64,000 nucleotides of DNA from Hathewaya proteolytica DSM 3090 (GCF_900142225.1 NZ_FRAD01000005.1:153857-217856); one strand, 5' to 3'. Shown: positions 46,190 to 56,046, counted from the stretch's first letter. Notes: generated by a model from the letters alone, not told the origin. Numbers and translations: made by a program.

Positions 46190-47386
46190 TTACTGAATAG
46201 TATTCATCATTCCAACCATTGGCAGCATAACTGCTAAAACTATTACTGCTATGGCTCCACCCAAGAAAACTATAAGTATAGGCTCTATCATGGTGGTCAA
46301 AGTACCCACTGCTGCTTCCACCTCTTCGTCGAAAAATACTGCAGTTCTACCTAGCATGTCATCTAGCTCTCCTGTGTTCTCACCAACGGATACCATGTGT
46401 ACAAGTAGTGGAGGGAAGAAGTTCATTTCCCTTATAGGGCTGGAAAGACCTTTACCTTTTTTTACTTCCTCTTCGCATTTTTTAAACTTTTCTTCTGCGA
46501 TTTTGTTTTCCATAAGGCCAGACATTATATCCATAGCCTCAACTATGGGTATACCACTTTTAAGAAGAATACTCATACTTCTTGCAAACTTTGAAGTAAT
46601 CAGTTTCATTTGAAGAGTTTTAATACCTGGAATGTTAAGTTTTAGGTAGTCCCATTTATATCGTCCTTCTTCAGTTTTGAAGTACACTATAAATCCACCT
46701 ACAATACCGCCAATTATTATTATAAGCCATATGAAATTTTTTCCCATAAAATCACTGACTGCCATAACGGCCTTTGTGATACCAGGAAGTTCAGCTCCTG
46801 CATCTTTGAACATGCCAGTGAACATTGGAAGAACTTTTACCATAAGAAGCGCTATGGCTGCTATGGCTACCACGATTACGATAACTGGATAAGTCATGGC
46901 TCCCTTAACTTTTTTTATCATCTTGTCTTCTCTTTCGTAGTACTCTGCAACTCTATTAAGTATAGTATCTAGGGATCCACTTGTTTCACCAACTCTTATC
47001 ATGTTTATGAAGAATTCTGGGAAAACATCCTTGTGTTCTGATAGGGTATCAGAAAAAGCCTTACCCTTTAAAAGTTCTTCATGGACTTGTCCTAAAATAA
47101 TTTTTAATTTCTTGCTTTCTGTCTGCTCTTCCATTATGGATATACCTTCAACTATGGTAAGACCGGCATTTAGAATTACTGCAAACTGTCTGCAGAATAT
47201 AACGAAGTCTTTAAGCTTAACAGAACCCTGCCCAAGACTTATGGAAATCTTGTCTTCTTTTGAAGACACAAGAGTTAACCCCTTGTTGTACAAAACTTTT
47301 CTAAGATCAGCGGGTGTTGTTGCTTCCACTGCTCCCTGCACAGTTTGTCCCTGTGCATCCTTTGCCGTGTATTTATAAGTTGGCAA
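46190..47386 (-). CDS. pilC: PilC, type IV pilus inner-membrane platform protein
   Basis: 398 residues of the T2SF family. Two repeated cytoplasmic domains (FCRQFAVILNAGLTIVEGIS; KFARSMSILLKSGIPIVEAM), each followed by membrane helices, and the final LGGAIAVIVLAVMLPM helix. The N-terminus is MPTYKYTAKDAQGQTVQGAV. It connects the motor ATPases to the growing pilus. It lies between pilT and pilin 1. Confidence 0.95.
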   Translation of the reverse strand: MPTYKYTAKDAQGQTVQGAVEATTPADLRKVLYNKGLTLVSSKEDKISISLGQGSVKLKDFVIFCRQFAVILNAGLTIVEGISIMEEQTESKKLKIILGQVHEELLKGKAFSDTLSEHKDVFPEFFINMIRVGETSGSLDTILNRVAEYYEREDKMIKKVKGAMTYPVIVIVVAIAAIALLMVKVLPMFTGMFKDAGAELPGITKAVMAVSDFMGKNFIWLIIIIGGIVGGFIVYFKTEEGRYKWDYLKLNIPGIKTLQMKLITSKFARSMSILLKSGIPIVEAMDIMSGLMENKIAEEKFKKCEEEVKKGKGLSSPIREMNFFPPLLVHMVSVGENTGELDDMLGRTAVFFDEEVEAAVGTLTTMIEPILIVFLGGAIAVIVLAVMLPMVGMMNTIQ

Positions 47387-47392
47387 TTTCTA

Positions 47393-48469
47393 TCACCTCA
47401 CTGTAGCTAATTGTTGGAATAATTTTCTATCTAAAGCTCTAGCATATGCTTCTTCGAAGGAAACTAATTTTCTGTTCACCAAATCCGCTAGTACATTGTC
47501 CATGGTTTGCATACCTTCTGCCACGGAACCTTGCATTATGCTGTATATTTGATGGGACTTTCCTTCTCTTATCAAGTTGGCTATAGCTGGATTTACCATC
47601 ATGACTTCGCAAGCTGGAACTATGGAGTCTTTATTATAGCTTGGCAAAAGTTCCTGCGATACGATTCCCTTTAAAACTGTGGATAACTGGTTTCTTATCT
47701 GAACCTGTCTCTCCGCACTGAAGGAATCCACAATTCTGTCTAGAGTTTTGGGAGCTCCTACTGTATGAAGAGTAGAGAACACTAAGTGCCCAGTTTCAGC
47801 AGCTGTTAAGGCTATGTTTATAGTTTCTGGGTCTCTCATTTCTCCCACAAGTATGATGTCTGGGTCTTCTCTTAATGCAGCTCTAAGGGCATTGGAGAAA
47901 CTATCCGTATCACTACCTACTTCCCTTTGATTTATTCTACACAACTTGTGATTGTGCATATATTCAATAGGATCCTCTATGGTTATTATGTGTTTTTTTC
48001 TAGTAGTATTGACGATGTCGATTAAAGAAGCTAGTGTGGTAGACTTTCCACTTCCTGTAGCTCCAGTTACCAGTACAAGACCCTTGTGAAGATCTGCAAA
48101 TTTTTTTATAACTGCCGGAATTCTCAATTCATCAAAATTAGGTATTTTCTTTGGTATTCTTCTTAAAGCAAGAGATACACTGCCCCTTTGCATAAATACA
48201 TTACATCTATATCTGGCATCCCCTAGACCAAAGGAAAAGTCTGCTTGTCCAACCGTTTGTAATTCTTGCTTGTTTCTGTTGCTCATAATCTCACAAGCGT
48301 ATCCATAGCAAGTCTCTGTATCTAAAATATCCGTATCTGGTATATCGTATAAATCCTTATTTACTCTTATGCAGGGTGGAGCTCCACAGATAATATGTAT
48401 ATCTGTTGCCCCCATGGTCTCTGCGTATGCAAGAATTTGCTCTATGCTTGCCGCTTTACTCACCTTCAT
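47393..48469 (-). CDS. pilT: PilT, pilus retraction ATPase
   Basis: 358 residues. Walker A GATGSGKST, Asp-box ITIEDPIEYMH, Walker B DIILVGEMRDPET and His-box (LVFSTLHTVGA). The C-terminal NPAIANLIREGKSHQIYSIM is the PilT-specific retraction motif. Its start overlaps the pilB stop by 14 bases, so translation is coupled. It implies retractable, twitching-capable pili. Confidence 0.95.
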   Translation of the reverse strand: MKVSKAASIEQILAYAETMGATDIHIICGAPPCIRVNKDLYDIPDTDILDTETCYGYACEIMSNRNKQELQTVGQADFSFGLGDARYRCNVFMQRGSVSLALRRIPKKIPNFDELRIPAVIKKFADLHKGLVLVTGATGSGKSTTLASLIDIVNTTRKKHIITIEDPIEYMHNHKLCRINQREVGSDTDSFSNALRAALREDPDIILVGEMRDPETINIALTAAETGHLVFSTLHTVGAPKTLDRIVDSFSAERQVQIRNQLSTVLKGIVSQELLPSYNKDSIVPACEVMMVNPAIANLIREGKSHQIYSIMQGSVAEGMQTMDNVLADLVNRKLVSFEEAYARALDRKLFQQLATVR

Positions 48470-50150
48470 GCACCACCTTTATCATCTCATTTACAGTAGT
48501 AAGGCCTTTTAGCACCAATTCCCTGCAGTTGTCGAACAAGGAAACCATGCCGTTTTTCTTTGCTGCCTCACCTATTTCCTCTACTGTACCATTGTGTTCT
48601 ATTATCTTCTTCAACTCTGTACTCATGGACATAACCTCATGGACAGCGATTCTTCCCTTTAACCCAGTTCCTCCGCAGTATTTGCAGCCCTTGCCATAAT
48701 GAATCATTTCTGGTTTTTCTAAGCCAAGGACCTCAGTTTCCCACTCATCGGACATCTTAGCTTCCTTGCAGTGAGGACAAATCCTCTTTACAAGTCTTTG
48801 GGCTATTATACCTTCCAAGGCATCTGCCACAAGATAAGGTTCTAGATTCATATCGATTAATCTAGTTACAGTGCTGGGAGCATCGTTAGTATGCAGTGTA
48901 GATAAAACAAAGTGTCCTGTTATAGATGCCCTTACGGCTATCTGTGCAGTTTCCTCGTCTCTTATCTCTCCCACCATTATTACATCCGGGTCCTGACGAA
49001 GCATACTTCTAAGACCAGATGCAAAGGTAAGGCCAGCCTTTGAATTTACCTGTACTTGATTTACCCTATCTAGCATATACTCCACAGGATCTTCTATGGT
49101 TATTATGTTTTTGTCAGTAGTGTTTATTTCTTTTAAAAAGGAATACAGTGTGGTTGTTTTACCACTTCCTGTAGGTCCCGTAACAAGCACAATGCCGTTA
49201 GGGCGCCTTAACATTTTATCGATGACAAGATTCTCTTCATCTGTAAAGCCTAAAAGTTCTCTTCCAATAAGAGACCCTGTTCTGTCAAGAATTCTTATAA
49301 CAATCTTTTCTCCATAAATCGTTGGAAGGGAGTTCACACGAAAATCGTAGGGTTTTCCCTTTACTTTCATTTGTATTCTTCCGTCCTGTGGTATTCTCTT
49401 TTCAGCAATATTCATACCAGACATGATCTTCATTCTAGTGGAAACAGCAGCATAAGCATTTTTAGGAATAAACATAATTTCCTTTAAAGACCCATCAACT
49501 CTGTACCTAACTAGCACGTTTTTCTCAAAGGGCTCTACGTGAATATCACTGGCACCTGCTTCTATGGCTCCTGTAAGAATTGAGTTAGTTAGCTTTACCG
49601 TAGGAGCGTTGGATACTTCGGACTCACTTATATTTATCTCTGTCTCTTTTATCTCTTCAATTTCATATTCTTTTTTTAAGTCTGCTATGGTCTCAGCATT
49701 ATCTTGTTTCTTATAATACTTGTTTATAGCCTGTTGAATGGAATCCTGTTTACATAAGAAAACCTGTATATTTTTCTGAGTTATAAACCTTAAGTCATCC
49801 ACCACAATAAGATTGCTAGGATCCGTCATGGCAACACAAAGCACACCTAACTCTTCCTTAAAGGCTATTACATTGTATCTCTCCGCAATATCCTTTGGTA
49901 TATTAAAAACCGTCTCCTCTGGAATATCCATATCAGATAAATCGATTTTCTTTATATTCATCTGCTTTGAAAGAAAGTTTATAAGATCTTCTTCATTTAT
50001 AAAACCCTTTTGAAGTAGAATTTCACCAAATTTACCCTTGGTATTCTTTTGTACTTCCAGTACTTCCTTTAATTGTTCCTCGGTGATGATTCCCTCTTCA
50101 AGAAGCATGTCACCAATTCTTTTTTTCTCTTTTTTCTTCCATACCATCAT
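48456..50150 (-). CDS. pilB: PilB, pilus extension ATPase with MshEN domain
   Basis: 564 residues. The N-terminus has two tandem 24-residue motifs (11-34, beginning RIGDMLLEEG, and 40-63, beginning KFGEILLQKG) separated by five residues: the MshEN pattern that binds c-di-GMP in related ATPases. Then Walker A GPTGSGKTT, ITIEDPVEYML, Walker B DVIMVGEIRDEETA and a tetra-cysteine zinc site (CPHC and CKYC). It powers pilus assembly and is the first gene of the pilus operon, with its own promoter. Confidence 0.95.
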   Translation of the reverse strand: MMVWKKKEKKRIGDMLLEEGIITEEQLKEVLEVQKNTKGKFGEILLQKGFINEEDLINFLSKQMNIKKIDLSDMDIPEETVFNIPKDIAERYNVIAFKEELGVLCVAMTDPSNLIVVDDLRFITQKNIQVFLCKQDSIQQAINKYYKKQDNAETIADLKKEYEIEEIKETEINISESEVSNAPTVKLTNSILTGAIEAGASDIHVEPFEKNVLVRYRVDGSLKEIMFIPKNAYAAVSTRMKIMSGMNIAEKRIPQDGRIQMKVKGKPYDFRVNSLPTIYGEKIVIRILDRTGSLIGRELLGFTDEENLVIDKMLRRPNGIVLVTGPTGSGKTTTLYSFLKEINTTDKNIITIEDPVEYMLDRVNQVQVNSKAGLTFASGLRSMLRQDPDVIMVGEIRDEETAQIAVRASITGHFVLSTLHTNDAPSTVTRLIDMNLEPYLVADALEGIIAQRLVKRICPHCKEAKMSDEWETEVLGLEKPEMIHYGKGCKYCGGTGLKGRIAVHEVMSMSTELKKIIEHNGTVEEIGEAAKKNGMVSLFDNCRELVLKGLTTVNEMIKVVHEGE

Positions 50151-50204
50151 AACGGCAAGTACCTCTTGTAATTATTTTCCCCATATTACAATTCCCCTAA
50201 TACA

Positions 50205-50232
50205 ATTATATTCTCATAATTTAAAATTTGAA
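50205..50232 (-). promoter_or_regulatory. Candidate sigma-A promoter of the pilus operon
   Basis: On the minus strand TTCAAA (50232-50227), a 16-base spacer and a perfect TATAAT (50210-50205), 55 bases ahead of pilB. Only 129 bases separate it from the upstream ATPase gene, and no riboswitch-like structure fits there. Confidence 0.55.
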
Positions 50233-50279
50233 CTATAATATTAGGCAAAATCCACCTTTGTCTTTATTCATTTACCAAT

Positions 50280-51791
50280 TTAAATATTTTTTGAAGCAGG
50301 ACTAATATTGTTTCCTTTAAAAACGTCATATTTTTCCTTTATTTCCGGTTTCAATATTTCCCTTTGTGGATAATTGTGCTCTACCACTTCCATTATATCT
50401 TGAGTTGTGATTAACTCTGCTCCTCTTATGAAGGCATTTTCCATGGAATCTTTTACGATACTTTCAAGGCTTACGCCGGTGAAACCTTCCGTAGATTTGG
50501 CAAGTAAATCCAAGTCTAAATTGCTGATATCTCTCAATCTCTTCTTTAAGTGAATTTCTAAAATTTCCTTTCTCTCCTCTTCGTTTGGAAAATCCACAAA
50601 GAAAACTTCATCAAATCTACCTTTTCTCAAAAGCTCTGGAGGAAGGGAGTCTATTTTATTTGCTGTGGCTATTACAAATACGGGGCTTTCCTTTTCCTGC
50701 ATCCAAGTCAAGAAATTAGAGGTTATGACAACAGCTTCTTTTCTTCCACCTGCCGTTGAGTTAAGCTCCATAAAGGCTTTCTCGATTTCATCAATCCACA
50801 AAATACAAGGCGAAAATCTCTCAGAGTATCTTATGACCTTTGTCATATTATCGTCAGATTCCCCCGCATAGCTTGCCCCAATTATTTTTCCCATATCAAA
50901 CTTTAAAAGTGGGATTTTAAATAAATCTGAAGCTCCCTTTGCAGTAAGGGATTTTCCGCAACCAGGCATACCAACAATGCATAAACCCTTTGGTATGTCA
51001 ATGCCCATCTCTATGGCTCTATCGTACTGCTTATAGATTATGGACTTCCTTAAAAGCCACTGTTTTAAATTCTTTAGTCCACCAATTTCATCAAATTTTG
51101 TGTTGTGATTTATCATGGTTAAAACATCAGATTTTTTTACAACCTTTGCCTTTTCATTTAATACAAGCGGCCTTATTCTAGAACTTATTTCTCCGTAGCT
51201 AGTGTAAGCTAAGGACAAAATATTTTCAATCTCATACTCTGTAAGACCTTGGAACAGCATTGCCAGTTCCTTTATAAAGGCTTTATCTATTATTTCTATC
51301 TCATATTCGCGGACAAAATTATTTATTATCTTTTCAATATCTTCCTTAGTCAAAGGCTCCAATTCAAAAATAGTTACAAATTCTCCTATATCTATAGGAA
51401 ATTTTCTCATAGGTCCTATGAAGAATATTTTAAGATCTATGCCATTTATGATAAGGTGCACAAGATCCTTAATTTTAGTTATTATTTTAAAATCCTTGAT
51501 ATAATGTTGTATATCTTTTATGATAATTGCCTTTCCGTTTAAATCGCTTTTTTGTATTTGGTTGAAATAGCTTAAAACCATTTCCAAGCTGTTTAGGCCT
51601 TCATCTAGATTTTCTTTGCTTTGAAAATCCACAAATCCCTTTGCCGTATTCCACTCAAATATTTGGTAGTTTCTGCAGGCCTCACCTAGTATTCTCTCAG
51701 CCCTACCCTCTTCATAGGTGTCAAGATGGATGATTGGATATTGAGCATCCATATATAGCGTCAACTTATCAATTATGGATCTTTCAGACAT
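50280..51791 (-). CDS. Ycf46-like AAA ATPase
   Basis: 503 residues. The N-terminal ~220 residues look like a degenerate AAA domain without a P-loop (IIIKDIQHYIKD; IFELEPLTKEDIEKIINNF). The second domain is canonical: GMPGCGKS (274-281), WIDEIEK (332-338), FVIATANKID (sensor 1) and LLRKGRFDEVFF (arginine finger). This two-domain plan matches the Ycf46 group and the AAA core of FtsH-like ATPases, but no protease domain follows. It is the last gene of the four-gene unit; the large protein gene lies 32 bases upstream. Role unknown. Confidence 0.85.
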   Translation of the reverse strand: MSERSIIDKLTLYMDAQYPIIHLDTYEEGRAERILGEACRNYQIFEWNTAKGFVDFQSKENLDEGLNSLEMVLSYFNQIQKSDLNGKAIIIKDIQHYIKDFKIITKIKDLVHLIINGIDLKIFFIGPMRKFPIDIGEFVTIFELEPLTKEDIEKIINNFVREYEIEIIDKAFIKELAMLFQGLTEYEIENILSLAYTSYGEISSRIRPLVLNEKAKVVKKSDVLTMINHNTKFDEIGGLKNLKQWLLRKSIIYKQYDRAIEMGIDIPKGLCIVGMPGCGKSLTAKGASDLFKIPLLKFDMGKIIGASYAGESDDNMTKVIRYSERFSPCILWIDEIEKAFMELNSTAGGRKEAVVITSNFLTWMQEKESPVFVIATANKIDSLPPELLRKGRFDEVFFVDFPNEEERKEILEIHLKKRLRDISNLDLDLLAKSTEGFTGVSLESIVKDSMENAFIRGAELITTQDIMEVVEHNYPQREILKPEIKEKYDVFKGNNISPASKNI

Positions 51792-51823
51792 TTTTATTCC
51801 CCTTCCCTTACTTTTATAAAAAT

Positions 51824-54271
51824 TTAATTTTTGAATTCATAGCAAACTGTGTCGTTTTCCTCTTCTTCATCACAATCTAAACACTCAATGCTTACACCTT
51901 TAAATTGGATGCCGTTCTTTGATTTTGTTCTCTCTGCGGATTCAATAAATTCTATAATATCCTTCTTAACTGTTTCTTCAGGGCCAGTAAACACGTCATA
52001 AATGTACGGTATTCCTGTATCTATATTCATTATTTCAATTATCTTTGCTTGATCTATTCTATTTACTATCTCATTTTGCTTGAATATCTTAACTGGAGCA
52101 ATCATGACGTATTCAAGGTAGGAGTACATTTCTTCTTTGCTGAAGATATCCTGAAGAACATGGATTGTGCTTTGGTATTTTTTATTTTGCTCTTTTTCAA
52201 TGGCTTCTACAGTTTCATCAGTTATAAGAGCCATGAATTCAATGCCAATTGCCACATCCCTTTTGAATATATCAATACTTTCCATATTGCTAAATATATC
52301 GGATATATCGTGAATCTTACCTAAATCATCAACGTAGAAAGCTGTACTTATAACTCCCATGGATAGATCCGTGAATATGCGAAGTCCCTTTAACTGAACT
52401 GTAGCCATAACTTGAGATTCACCTGATTGTCCATCGTAAAACCTAGAAATATATTTCTCTATAGTGATTTCATTTTCCATGCCAAATTCGCCCGAATTTA
52501 CTATGGCATTGGTTTTTTTCATATCCTTCATTATTGAAGGGTATTTTTCTATAATATCACTGATACCTTTTTTAATCTTTGTTTTGTCGAAGGTACAGTT
52601 GTCCAATTTGCTGCATATAACCATGATGGAATTTTCAGCAGATATTCTCACTCCAGAAAAAGAAATTTCACTTTCATCGCAGTTAAATACTTCTTGTGAT
52701 ATAAGGATCACAGTAGGCTTATTTATGCCGATATATTCTATATTTTTATTAGTTTCAGATATCCTAAGACCATTAAAGGAAACTACAACTCTTAGCCTAG
52801 TATTACTGCTAACTCTTCTTTTTAGCAAACCTTCGTATTCCTCTTGATTGTACACAGTGCCCTTATAGGATTTCACTGTCTCATCAATGTCATTGCTATT
52901 TCTCTTTTTTTCTATACTGTTTAATTTTTCAAAGTCCACACCTAAACCGCTGTCTAAGGTTACTTTCTTTTCAGATATAGGATTTGCAACATTGAGTTTT
53001 GGGTTTACCTCTATGGTCATCTTCTCTTCGTTGTAAGCTCCAATTCTACTATCTGTTTCCTCCATTAACCTTGCATTTTTTTCCACATTCAGATTGATTT
53101 TTTCAATCAATTTTTCAATGTCAATATCTGAAGAATCTACTTTATCGGGACTTTTGCTTTCTACTTTACTTTCAGTTTTTGTTTCAATTTTAGGTTCTAT
53201 TTTAGATTCTATTTTATTTTCGTAAATTTCAGGCACTGGCTTTACTGGTAATTTTTCTTCCTCAACCTTGGAAGCTGCAATCTCTTCTAGGCTTTGCTCT
53301 GTCTTTTCTGCCTTAAGTTTTGAGAATACACTCTTTTTCTTTAATTCTAACAATTGCTTTCGGCTATCCTCAATATTAATACTTGGTATATTTAAATCCG
53401 TACCTGGATTTGGATTTAGATCATTATCTTTTTTGTTATTAAAGTTGCCAAAGCCAAAATTAATTTTCTTTTTTTCTTCTTGAGGAGATGTTTTCCTAAT
53501 TTCATTGTCCAAAGATTTCATAGATTCACTTATGCTGCTCTCTTTTATATCGGAGGAATCATCCATAAAGAAATCGTCCTTGAAAAAGTCGTCATCGCTT
53601 ATCTTTGAAATTTTGTTTTTATTGAATACAAATTCAGAACTCTTAGGTTGGTTTATTATATTATTTTCGTTTTTTGCTAACTTATTTTTGAAAGGAAACC
53701 TTTCTTTATGGTCTAAAATTGCATTGCCGTATATCTCACTGTCATCTATTCTAGATGGCTTTCTAAAGATACTAGATAACGTTTTCTCTTCTTTCTGTAT
53801 TTTATCTTTTAAGTCTGGTGCTTTTAAGTCTGTTGCTTCAGGGTTTATAGAAAACTGCTGTGACGGATTGTACTGAACTGTATCTTCCTTTACCATCATT
53901 GGCTCTTTTATTGCACCTACTTCTTCTACTTTTGACTCCGAGTCCACCTTAATTTCATTATTTGCTTCGCTTATACATGTTTCTCTTACTTCTTCCCTGG
54001 CTTGGGCTTTTAAAGAATTTTCCGGTTCTTTTCCATCTAAAAGTATGCCATCTATGGATTTTTCCATATAGTTTTTTATATCCCTCTTAAGGTTTTGTAT
54101 AAGCTGGTATTCTCTATCGTATTCATTTTGTTCTAGCCATCTTTCTAATTGTCCATTTTGAAAATACGCTAAAATCTTATCTATATCATAGTACGTTTTT
54201 AACTCTTCAAGAGATCTAACTGGTTTTCCATCTTGTAACAACAAGGCAAATTTCAAATTTCTTTTTTTCAA
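51824..54271 (-). CDS. Large, mostly disordered protein of unknown function
   Basis: 815 residues in three zones. Residues ~1-70 form a compact helical module (SLEELKTYYDIDKILAYFQN then GQLERWLEQNEYDREY), a layout seen at the N-terminus of assorted clostridial proteins. Residues ~80-470 are low-complexity and charged, with Lys/Glu/Ser-rich repeats (IESKIEPKIETKTESK). The last ~340 residues look globular, beta-rich then helical (YIGINKPTVILISQEVFN; SIHVLQDIFSKEEMYSYL) and end very acidic (CLDCDEEEENDTVCYEF). The start is a TTG behind AAGGAGG. No catalytic motif; scaffold-like by appearance. Confidence 0.7.
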   Translation of the reverse strand: MKKRNLKFALLLQDGKPVRSLEELKTYYDIDKILAYFQNGQLERWLEQNEYDREYQLIQNLKRDIKNYMEKSIDGILLDGKEPENSLKAQAREEVRETCISEANNEIKVDSESKVEEVGAIKEPMMVKEDTVQYNPSQQFSINPEATDLKAPDLKDKIQKEEKTLSSIFRKPSRIDDSEIYGNAILDHKERFPFKNKLAKNENNIINQPKSSEFVFNKNKISKISDDDFFKDDFFMDDSSDIKESSISESMKSLDNEIRKTSPQEEKKKINFGFGNFNNKKDNDLNPNPGTDLNIPSINIEDSRKQLLELKKKSVFSKLKAEKTEQSLEEIAASKVEEEKLPVKPVPEIYENKIESKIEPKIETKTESKVESKSPDKVDSSDIDIEKLIEKINLNVEKNARLMEETDSRIGAYNEEKMTIEVNPKLNVANPISEKKVTLDSGLGVDFEKLNSIEKKRNSNDIDETVKSYKGTVYNQEEYEGLLKRRVSSNTRLRVVVSFNGLRISETNKNIEYIGINKPTVILISQEVFNCDESEISFSGVRISAENSIMVICSKLDNCTFDKTKIKKGISDIIEKYPSIMKDMKKTNAIVNSGEFGMENEITIEKYISRFYDGQSGESQVMATVQLKGLRIFTDLSMGVISTAFYVDDLGKIHDISDIFSNMESIDIFKRDVAIGIEFMALITDETVEAIEKEQNKKYQSTIHVLQDIFSKEEMYSYLEYVMIAPVKIFKQNEIVNRIDQAKIIEIMNIDTGIPYIYDVFTGPEETVKKDIIEFIESAERTKSKNGIQFKGVSIECLDCDEEEENDTVCYEFKN

Positions 54272-54386
54272 CTACATTACCTCCTTATCAATTCTAAACT
54301 ATTGAAAGATTATATATATATAGTTATTATAGCATAGTAATTATTTATTTTACATATTATGTTTTGATTTTGGCGAATTTTATTTA

Positions 54387-55025
54387 CTATTTATTCATTA
54401 TTTTTGTCCAATGTTTTATAATTTTAAATAAATTCACTACATCATATTCATTATACGACAAAATTCGACTAGAAAGGCTGTTAGGGCAAGATTTCCCCTT
54501 TATGCCAATATCCCTTATTATCTTTGCCAATTGGAACCCGGTTAAAACTTCCCCTTCTCTTTCTATATTCAGTTCCTTTTCTAGATTCTTAAGCCCCACA
54601 CCCACTTTATTTATCTTCTCATATTCCCTTTGAAGATCTACATCTACAAAGGATTCACGTATATTAAAATCTATGTTGTTTTCTTTAAATAAATGTTCAA
54701 TGACACCAAAATCGTTATTTCCAGAAAAGGTAACCATGTATTTTTTTACTTGGCTAAATTTCTTTAAATATTCATAAGTTAAGTTGAGGATGGGGATCTT
54801 ATCTTCCTCACTTTCAATCATATACTGAGTTAAGTGCACCATATCTTCATTATGATCATACACACAGGCTCCAAAAACTCCTATACACAAAGGAACTTTG
54901 TATATATAGTGTTCTAAATCCATAAAGACTGAGTATCTTTCAATACTGTCCTTTCCATTGTATTTAAATCCAAGGTCCTCGTCTATCCCTCCAATTTTTA
55001 TACTTTTACTTACAGTAATCACCAT
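54387..55025 (-). CDS. RNase H-fold DEDD exonuclease-like protein
   Basis: 212 residues. The four acidic positions of a DEDD nuclease appear to be present: FMDLEHY (Asp36, Glu38), SGNNDFGVI (Asp105) and YNEYDVVNL (Asp195). GVGLKNLEKELNIEREGEVL is the usual helix pair before the last motif. The start is set at the ATG at 55025, five bases after AGGAGG; the frame upstream lacks a site. Related in plan to, but diverged from, the next gene upstream. Substrate unknown. Confidence 0.68.
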   Translation of the reverse strand: MVITVSKSIKIGGIDEDLGFKYNGKDSIERYSVFMDLEHYIYKVPLCIGVFGACVYDHNEDMVHLTQYMIESEEDKIPILNLTYEYLKKFSQVKKYMVTFSGNNDFGVIEHLFKENNIDFNIRESFVDVDLQREYEKINKVGVGLKNLEKELNIEREGEVLTGFQLAKIIRDIGIKGKSCPNSLSSRILSYNEYDVVNLFKIIKHWTKIMNK

Positions 55026-55113
55026 AATCCTCCTACAATTTTGCGTATTTAAATGTAAAATGGCCCTGAAATTAGATTTATCCAACGTCACCGCCATATA
55101 CTTACGCAAAGCA

Positions 55114-55911
55114 TTAATATGTATCTTTTATAATAAAATCGATGTCTTCTCCTTTATTGTTGCCCTTTAATATACTTTCTATAGCCTTTGAAGCAGCTTT
55201 TTTTGAAATAATATTTAAGTTGCTCTTTAGTTTTATATTGTTTTTGTACATCAAGGACTTAATATATTTTAACTGATTTGGAGTAATGCTAGGTTCCTTT
55301 ATCACAGATGGGTCTGTATCAATTTTATGTATAAGTTTAAACAAAAGAGGCAAGTTTAGAACATCCTCGTAGTTGTGAAGCATAATGGTATCTCTTATGT
55401 CGTCGTTGTTTGTGTAAAGATACTGTTTGTATAGCTGTGCACTAAAGCCTCCATCTATTTGATCCTTTCTTTCAATACCCAAATACTTTTCTATGGTTTT
55501 TAAATTGCATCTATGAAGTCCAAACTGTGTGTAGTAAGGCTTTATTTTTCTGTATAAGTCAAAGTGGTTCTCTGGGCACTTAAAGTCCATTTTGTACATC
55601 TGCATTTTAGTTTTAATATAAGGTTCATCAAAGGCAATACCATTGTAGGAGCACCAAGTCTCAAATTCAGGCAAATACTTTTCTAGCTCCTTTATGATAT
55701 TTATCTCATCTTCAATATATTCGGCATAAAACTGCTGTATATAAAATTCATTGTAATCTGTGTAATACCCTAAAGATACCAATACAATAGTGTCACTTAC
55801 CTTGTTAAAGCCAGTGGTCTCTATATCGAAAAACAGTATGCTGTTTAACTTGTATTTTGTGTATATTTCCTTTGGTATTTCTAGTGTATCCTTGTACTCT
55901 CTTTTATACAT
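55114..55911 (-). CDS. YprB-like RNase H-fold nuclease
   Basis: 265 residues. LFFDIETTG (Asp29, Glu31), NGIAFDEPYI (Asp95) and LHNYEDVLNL (Asp183) make a complete DEDD set, and RCNLKTIEKYLGIERKDQID is typical of the YprB family. A C-terminal helical hairpin (ITPNQLKYIKSLMYKNNIKL; SKKAASKAIESILKG) resembles small add-on modules found in several nucleic-acid proteins. First gene of the four-gene unit, behind its own promoter. Likely a 3'-5' or structure-specific nuclease; target unknown. Confidence 0.85.
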   Translation of the reverse strand: MYKREYKDTLEIPKEIYTKYKLNSILFFDIETTGFNKVSDTIVLVSLGYYTDYNEFYIQQFYAEYIEDEINIIKELEKYLPEFETWCSYNGIAFDEPYIKTKMQMYKMDFKCPENHFDLYRKIKPYYTQFGLHRCNLKTIEKYLGIERKDQIDGGFSAQLYKQYLYTNNDDIRDTIMLHNYEDVLNLPLLFKLIHKIDTDPSVIKEPSITPNQLKYIKSLMYKNNIKLKSNLNIISKKAASKAIESILKGNNKGEDIDFIIKDTY

Positions 55912-55946
55912 TGTATTCCTCCAAGCTATATTAGGTCATAACTTAT

Positions 55947-55975
55947 ATTATACATCATATCATGGCTTATTTCAC
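55947..55975 (-). promoter_or_regulatory. Sigma-A promoter of the nuclease/ATPase unit
   Basis: On the minus strand GTGAAA (55975-55970), a 17-base spacer and a perfect TATAAT (55952-55947). The YprB-like start codon lies 36 bases downstream behind a good ribosome binding site. Confidence 0.65.
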
Positions 55976-56011
55976 TTTTATTTTACATAGAAGCTAATTT
56001 TAATAAAAACA

Positions 56012-56040
56012 TACTCCCACAACACAACGTCATGGGAGTA
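56012..56040 (-). terminator. Terminator after argS
   Basis: TACTCCCA and TGGGAGTA form an eight-base stem just past the argS stop codon, followed on the minus strand by a GTTTTTATT tract. Confidence 0.85.
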
Positions 56041-56046
56041 GAAGCT

